A program made the position numbers and the translations under genes. A model generated the notes under the pieces. That model was not told where the DNA came from. It ran no database searches and saw only the letters and a program-made list of their open reading frames with translations. Positions 15,828 through 19,643 of a stretch of DNA of 19,643 nucleotides are shown piece by piece; position 1 is the stretch's first letter; each line of letters begins with the position of its first letter. This DNA is from Victivallales bacterium (GTDB lineage: Bacteria > Verrucomicrobiota > Lentisphaeria > Oligosphaerales > Lenti-02), in the NCBI GenBank assembly GCA_018648945.1, contig JABGQJ010000057.1, positions 1-19,643 on the forward strand. Direction: 5' to 3'.

Positions 15828-16970
15828 ATGTCGCTCGCCAGACTCCGCTTGGTCTTCGCCAGGTTTCCCCGTTTCCTGCAGCCGAGTCTCCCTGCGCTGG
15901 CGGCGGTGATTGTCGGGCTGTGGGGGTGTGTGGCAATTCACGCGGTCACTGCAGGTGGTTTGTCCTCGCGCCATTTTGTGGCGCGACAACTGGTGTGGGT
16001 GGTGGTTGGGTTGGTCGCCTTCGCGGTGGCCAGGGGTATTCCCTTCCGCACCTACCGTCGGCACGTACTGTGGTTTGCGGGAGTGCCGTATGCAGCCCTG
16101 TGGCTGGTCTTGCTGGTGGGAATCCGGATCAATGGCATGCGCGGTTGGTTCGCCTGGCGGGGCCTGTTTTGCCAGCCGAGCGAGCTGTGCAAGCCGGTGT
16201 TCGTGCTGGCCACGACGGTGCTTCTCGTGCGGTTCCGGCGACGAGACGCGGAGGGGCGCCCCGGCCCCCTATTGGCCGGTGCAGGGGGATTGGCCTGGTT
16301 GGTCCCCTTGGTCCTGCAGCCGGACTTCGGCGCGGTCCTGGTCTACAGCATGACCTTGGCCGTGCTGTATTGGTGCCTCGGCGGTCGCCTGCGGCACTTG
16401 CTTGCTGGCCTGGGGGCCGGGTTGGCCGGAGTGGCCGTGATTCTCTGGCGGTACCCGTATGTGCGACGGCGGTTCGTCGCATTTCTTGACCCGGAGAAGT
16501 ACGCCACGGGGTCGGGCTGGCACATGCTGCAGTTCCGGCGCAGTCTGGCGGCCGGGGGCTGGTTCGGGCATTCCTGGGAGATGGGGAGCTGGTCCCGCGC
16601 CTATCTGCCGTTGGGACACAGCGACTCGGTGTTCGCGAATATGGCCGAGTCGGTGGGGTTCGTGGGCTTGGTGCCTTTCGTGGTGTTGATCCTCGCCTGG
16701 ATGGTCTATGCCCACTCACGGGCGCGCAAGTGCGCCTCCCCGGAGAACGCAGGAACCATTCTGGGCTTGGGGGCGCTGGTGGCGGGGCAGGGCTTCATCC
16801 ACTTGAGCGTGAACCTGGGACTGCTGCCGCCAACGGGCATTACGCTGCCGCTGGTGAGCTACGGCGGCAGTTCGCTGGTGGCGACGATGATCGCCTTCGG
16901 GATGCTGGAGAGCGCGTGGTTGGACGAATGCGAATCACGTGGGACGGACGGTCAACCCAGTGGCACGTGA
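15828..16970 (+). CDS. ftsW: FtsW/RodA family (SEDS) peptidoglycan glycosyltransferase
   Basis: Length is 380 residues with about ten membrane helices, the normal size for FtsW. Conserved SEDS motifs are intact: NGMRGWFAWRGLFCQPSEL at about 102-120, LQPDFGAVLVY at 163-173, SGWHMLQFRRSLAAGGWFG at 229-247, the loop YLPLGHSDSVFANMAESVG with the catalytic-position Asp266, and PTGITLPLVSYGGSSL at 335-350. It should polymerise lipid II into glycan strands at the inner membrane, normally with a cognate class B PBP, here the truncated protein just upstream. GGGGGAGG (15815-15822) lies 5 nt before the ATG. FtsW is preferred over RodA because of linkage to mraZ. The 3' end overlaps the convergent Gfo/Idh/MocA gene by 19 nt. 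Confidence 0.93.
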   Translation: MSLARLRLVFARFPRFLQPSLPALAAVIVGLWGCVAIHAVTAGGLSSRHFVARQLVWVVVGLVAFAVARGIPFRTYRRHVLWFAGVPYAALWLVLLVGIRINGMRGWFAWRGLFCQPSELCKPVFVLATTVLLVRFRRRDAEGRPGPLLAGAGGLAWLVPLVLQPDFGAVLVYSMTLAVLYWCLGGRLRHLLAGLGAGLAGVAVILWRYPYVRRRFVAFLDPEKYATGSGWHMLQFRRSLAAGGWFGHSWEMGSWSRAYLPLGHSDSVFANMAESVGFVGLVPFVVLILAWMVYAHSRARKCASPENAGTILGLGALVAGQGFIHLSVNLGLLPPTGITLPLVSYGGSSLVATMIAFGMLESAWLDECESRGTDGQPSGT

Positions 16971-18001
16971 CGAATGCCAGCGGAGTCGGCGCGACACCGC
17001 TCGGTGATCTGCATCAAAGCCAGGGTCTCTTCAGGCGGCACCGCAACTGGGGTTCCTTTCTGGATGGCGTCCGCAAGGTCCGCGAAGACATCCACGCCGT
17101 AGGCAGGGTCCACCGCAAGTTCCTCTTCCTGGTACTCGATGGCGTCGCTGGGGTACTTTCTCCCTTCGCTTCCCAGGCTCTGGTTGAGATCCTTGGGCGG
17201 TAGCGTCGCGGGATCGAACCAGCGGATGTGGAACTTCCGCCGGGCGAACGTGACGGCACCACAAGTTCCCCAGACGATGAAGTCGTAGGGCTGCACGGTG
17301 GATGCCTGGTTGATGGTGCACTCGCCGAGGACGCCTTGCTTCGTCTCCAGAATCACTTTGACCACGTCCTCGGCGTCGCCGAGGGAGGCGACGAGCTGAA
17401 GGTTGCAGAACACGCGCTTCACATCGTAGCCCACCAGTTGGAGGATCTGGTCGAGGTAGTGTGCGCCGTAGTTGCTGAGCATGCCGCCGCCGAACTTGAG
17501 CATGGCCTGCCAGTCGTTGCGGCGGGCGTAGTTGAAGGCCCCGCGCTGAACCCAGTAGACCTCGCCAATGCGACCGCTCTGGACAATGGCCTTCAGGTGT
17601 TGGAAATAGGCGTTGTGGCGGTGTGGCTGGTAGACGGTGAGGCACACGCCCGCAGCCTTGGCGGCGGCGGCGATGGCTTGTCCTTCGGCCAGACCTGGGG
17701 CCATGGGCTTCTCCAGCAGGATGTGGAGGCCACGGGCTGCCGCTGCCTTGACCATCGCGCTGTGGAGATGGGTCGGGGTAGCGATCACCACGGCGTCCAG
17801 CGGACACTGCTGGATCATCTCGTCGAAGGTGGCAAAGGCACGGCAACCAGGATGGGTGGTCTCCGCCTCCTGGCATCGTTCCGGTTCTGGGTCGGCCACG
17901 GCGGCCAGCTCATAGCGAGCGTGCTCGGCAAGCCGTCGACAGTGGAAGTTCCAGCCGATGCGCCCGAGACCCGCGACGCCAATCCGTATACGTTCAGACA
18001 T
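16952..18001 (-). CDS. Gfo/Idh/MocA family NAD(P)-dependent oxidoreductase
   Basis: Length is 349 residues. The N-terminal Rossmann fold has the dinucleotide motif GVAGLGRIG (8-16), ATPTHLH (74-80) and the catalytic-type Glu97-Lys98-Pro99. The C-terminal domain includes GGGMLSNYGAHYLD (171-184), with His181 and Asp184 in the usual active-site position. Family members oxidise or reduce sugars, inositols or sugar derivatives; the substrate is not evident. The start at 18001 has AGGGA 6 nt upstream. It lies 33 nt downstream of the UroD-like gene on the same strand and is probably cotranscribed. Such pairs are frequent in glycan-use loci of PVC bacteria (recollection). Confidence 0.93.
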   Translation of the reverse strand: MSERIRIGVAGLGRIGWNFHCRRLAEHARYELAAVADPEPERCQEAETTHPGCRAFATFDEMIQQCPLDAVVIATPTHLHSAMVKAAAARGLHILLEKPMAPGLAEGQAIAAAAKAAGVCLTVYQPHRHNAYFQHLKAIVQSGRIGEVYWVQRGAFNYARRNDWQAMLKFGGGMLSNYGAHYLDQILQLVGYDVKRVFCNLQLVASLGDAEDVVKVILETKQGVLGECTINQASTVQPYDFIVWGTCGAVTFARRKFHIRWFDPATLPPKDLNQSLGSEGRKYPSDAIEYQEEELAVDPAYGVDVFADLADAIQKGTPVAVPPEETLALMQITERCRADSAGIRHVPLG

Positions 18002-18034
18002 GTCCGATCCCTTTGTTCGCCTGTTCCGGCGAAG

Positions 18035-19105
18035 CTAGTAGACTCCGTGTTGGAGGGCCGCGCCGTACATGGCGACGACGTTCTCCACCGGGGAATTGTC
18101 CTGTAGTTGGTGGGTGGGGGCGAAGCAGTAGCCGCCGCCCGGCATCATGGTGTCGAGAGTCTGCCGACAGTCCGCTATCACATCCTCTGGCGTGCCGAAG
18201 GTGACCGGCCCAGCGGTGCTGATGCAGCCATGGAAGGCCAGGCGGTCGCCGAAGGTCCCCTTAAGGTACTCAGGCGACATGTTCGCGGCCTCGGGTTGCA
18301 GCGTATCGACGGCATCCATCCCCATCTCGATGAAGTCGTCGAAGGCCCAGCTGCTTGATCCGCAGCTGTGGAGCATGGTGGGCAGGCTAAAGGACTTGGC
18401 CATGTCGATGACGCTCTGGTGCAGAGGGCGGATGCGGAGGCGGAACAGATCGATGCTGATCAACGGGGAGTGCTGTGTGCCGAGATCCTCGCCCATCCAA
18501 ACGAAATCAACGCGCCCCTTGGCGGCCTCGATGGTGCGGGCGGCGATCTCAAGCTTGATGGCAGTGCGGCGCTCGGCCAGGAGGAGGCCAGCGGGCTCAT
18601 CGGTGATCATGTCCACCAAGGTCTGCTCCACGCCCCTAAGGAAGCCGTTGCCATTGAGGATGTCTGGCAGGCCGGCGCCTCCGTAGTAGACTGCGAGATC
18701 GCCGCAGTTGGCGCAGGCGGCAGGAATGACCGTATAGTCGAAGTCATCGGGAGAGGGCATGGGCCAGCTGGCGACCGCCTCTTCGTCCGCGTGTTCGAGC
18801 GGGAAATCGCAGAAGTCCCAGTAGCCACCCGTGCCATGCTCGATCCAGCGGCGTCGAACGCCCCACATGTCTACTTTCAGCCCACATTCAGGAATGTCGT
18901 CGTGAAGGGGGGGACCGCAGTAGGGCGCGGCAATGCCCTGGAAGTCCACCCCCAGTTGCGCTCGGAGTCCGACCGAGTCACCCGGGGCGAGACCATAGTA
19001 CTCCTTGAGCTGTTGGTCGATGCCGGGATTGGCCAGGTAGTTGATGGGCACTCGGTCTGGTATCGAGCGGTGGAGGGCAGCGAGGACACGTTCCCGGGAA
19101 GTCAT
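18035..19105 (-). CDS. Uroporphyrinogen decarboxylase-like (URO-D/MtaA superfamily) protein
   Basis: Length is 356 residues. The opening MTSRERVLAALHRSIPDRVP is typical of the URO-D superfamily (PF01208), and the second half carries MLHSCGS (His246, Cys248), FHGCIST (His292, Cys294) and GGGYCFAPTHQLQDNSPVEN (Cys327). These His/Cys positions recall the Zn site of the corrinoid:CoM methyltransferases MtaA/MtbA more than true HemE, so a heme role is unlikely. Many such paralogues of unknown reaction occur in Lentisphaerota and Planctomycetota near sugar genes (recollection). The start at 19105 is chosen because AGGGA lies 7 nt upstream; a longer frame from 19150 has none. It is first in a pair with the Gfo/Idh/MocA gene. 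Confidence 0.88.
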   Translation of the reverse strand: MTSRERVLAALHRSIPDRVPINYLANPGIDQQLKEYYGLAPGDSVGLRAQLGVDFQGIAAPYCGPPLHDDIPECGLKVDMWGVRRRWIEHGTGGYWDFCDFPLEHADEEAVASWPMPSPDDFDYTVIPAACANCGDLAVYYGGAGLPDILNGNGFLRGVEQTLVDMITDEPAGLLLAERRTAIKLEIAARTIEAAKGRVDFVWMGEDLGTQHSPLISIDLFRLRIRPLHQSVIDMAKSFSLPTMLHSCGSSSWAFDDFIEMGMDAVDTLQPEAANMSPEYLKGTFGDRLAFHGCISTAGPVTFGTPEDVIADCRQTLDTMMPGGGYCFAPTHQLQDNSPVENVVAMYGAALQHGVY

Positions 19106-19131
19106 GTTCGGGTCCCTGCAGTTGGTGACTA

Positions 19132-19215
19132 GCCTGATCTGTTCATGCACATCGTAGCGAAAGCCGCTTGCGTGTGATAGGGGATTTTGGCCGATGGTCC
19201 ATGGGTAGATCAGGC
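19132..19215. promoter_or_regulatory. Pair of inverted 9-bp sites upstream of the UroD-like gene
   Basis: GCCTGATCT (19132-19140) and its exact reverse complement AGATCAGGC (19207-19215) lie 75 bp apart, about seven helical turns, in the 130-nt region between the UroD-like start and the terminator of the next gene. They may be paired operator half-sites. No convincing promoter boxes were found between them, so this is speculative. Confidence 0.25.
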
Positions 19216-19235
19216 CAGGATGTGGACAAAGAGAA

Positions 19236-19267
19236 AGCGCCGACTTTCGTTTTCGAAAGTCGGCGCT
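19236..19267 (-). terminator. Intrinsic terminator of the PEP-CTERM gene
   Basis: A perfect 14-bp stem, AGCGCCGACTTTCG (19236-19249) with CGAAAGTCGGCGCT (19254-19267), encloses a 4-nt loop. On the minus strand it begins 27 nt after the stop of the PEP-CTERM gene and is followed by the T-rich TTCTCTTTG. This is the strongest terminator in the window. Confidence 0.82.
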
Positions 19268-19294
19268 CCAAAAGAGGGAATCTTCGCTGGGAGC

Positions 19295-19643
19295 CTAGCT
19301 ACGACGCTTCCGGCGGAAGCTCACCATGCCAAGCGAGAGGAGCCCGAGGAGAGCACCAGCGGGCTCGGGAGTGCCGTTGGCACCATTATTCCTCCCATTA
19401 ATCCCGCCACCGGCGCGGGGTGGAGGTGGGGGTGGCCCGGCAGTCAGCGTGAAATTGAGGGTCAGATTGTCAAGGACCAACGGCCCCCCAGTCGCGCCGG
19501 TGAATCCCGCGAAAAAGAGAAGGCTAAGATCCTCGCCCGACGTAACGCCGTAGCTGGTCCCCATGCTAACGACTGCAGGGCTGTCCGTGCTATACCCCCA
19601 GGGGTCGATGATGGTGCCGCCACTTTGCGCAGGCGGAATGGCT
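19295..19643 (-). CDS. PEP-CTERM sorted surface/secreted protein, C-terminal part only
   Basis: The frame is open to the right edge, so about 115 C-terminal residues are visible and the start is outside the window. The visible part reads DPWGYSTDSPAVVSMG, then LSLLFFAGFTG and GGPLVLDNLTLNFTLTAG, a beta-rich segment of the kind seen in PEP-CTERM proteins. Next come a run of six prolines, a Gly/Asn-rich linker (GGGINGRNNGANG) and the sorting tail: TPEP, a hydrophobic stretch (AGALLGLLSLGMVSF) and the basic end RRKRR. PEP-CTERM tails are cut by exosortase and mark export to the cell surface or matrix of Gram-negative bacteria. The molecular function of the exported part is unknown. Confidence 0.85.
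   Translation of the reverse strand, partial: AIPPAQSGGTIIDPWGYSTDSPAVVSMGTSYGVTSGEDLSLLFFAGFTGATGGPLVLDNLTLNFTLTAGPPPPPPRAGGGINGRNNGANGTPEPAGALLGLLSLGMVSFRRKRRS

Noticed and set aside
15610..15936. Possible frameshift hiding a transpeptidase domain after the short PBP
   Set aside because: The three forward frames beyond 15825 were considered: only FtsW is coded there, beginning 2 nt after the stop with a good ribosome site. No SxxK, SxN or KTG block was found in any frame up to 16970.

Overview
The window is high-GC bacterial DNA. It suggests a free-living or gut polysaccharide degrader of the PVC superphylum (Lentisphaerota, Kiritimatiellota, Planctomycetota or Verrucomicrobiota). The clues are a PEP-CTERM sorting tail, large secreted glycan-active proteins (GHL10, heparinase II/III-like), a GH95 fucosidase, clustered Gfo/Idh/MocA and UroD-like genes, and short GC-rich 8- and 9-bp tandem repeats between genes. 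The phylum cannot be fixed from the sequence alone.

Layout. Positions 124-9147 (+) hold L-fucose isomerase, then a likely operon of a sodium:solute symporter, a secreted GHL10-type glycoside hydrolase-like protein and a secreted heparinase II/III-like protein. An MscS-family channel follows (9286-10695). It meets a leftward pair tail to tail, the two stop codons sharing one CTAG. The leftward pair is a sugar-phosphate isomerase/epimerase-like TIM-barrel protein (13328-14071) and a GH95 alpha-L-fucosidase (10692-13070), separated by a repeat element with perfect 16-bp inverted ends. Divergent from them is a four-gene cell-division block on + (14312-16970): mraZ, a small FtsL-like membrane protein, a class B PBP with only its membrane anchor and pedestal/dimerisation part, and ftsW. 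It is followed tail to tail by a leftward UroD-like/Gfo-Idh-MocA pair (16952-19105). At the right edge is the C-terminal end of a PEP-CTERM surface protein with a strong terminator.

How it fits together. GH95 would release L-fucose from oligosaccharides (apparently inside the cell, as no signal peptide is seen) and FucI would isomerise it to L-fuculose. The symporter may import the sugar, and the secreted GHL10 and heparinase-like proteins would cut the outer polysaccharide. The fuculose kinase and aldolase are not in the window.

The most unusual part is the reduced division cluster. It lacks rsmH and all mur genes. Its PBP ends exactly where the transpeptidase domain should begin, while FtsW keeps its conserved motifs. 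Just upstream of mraZ are three TGGAN pentamers spaced by 5 nt, the architecture of the MraZ operator.
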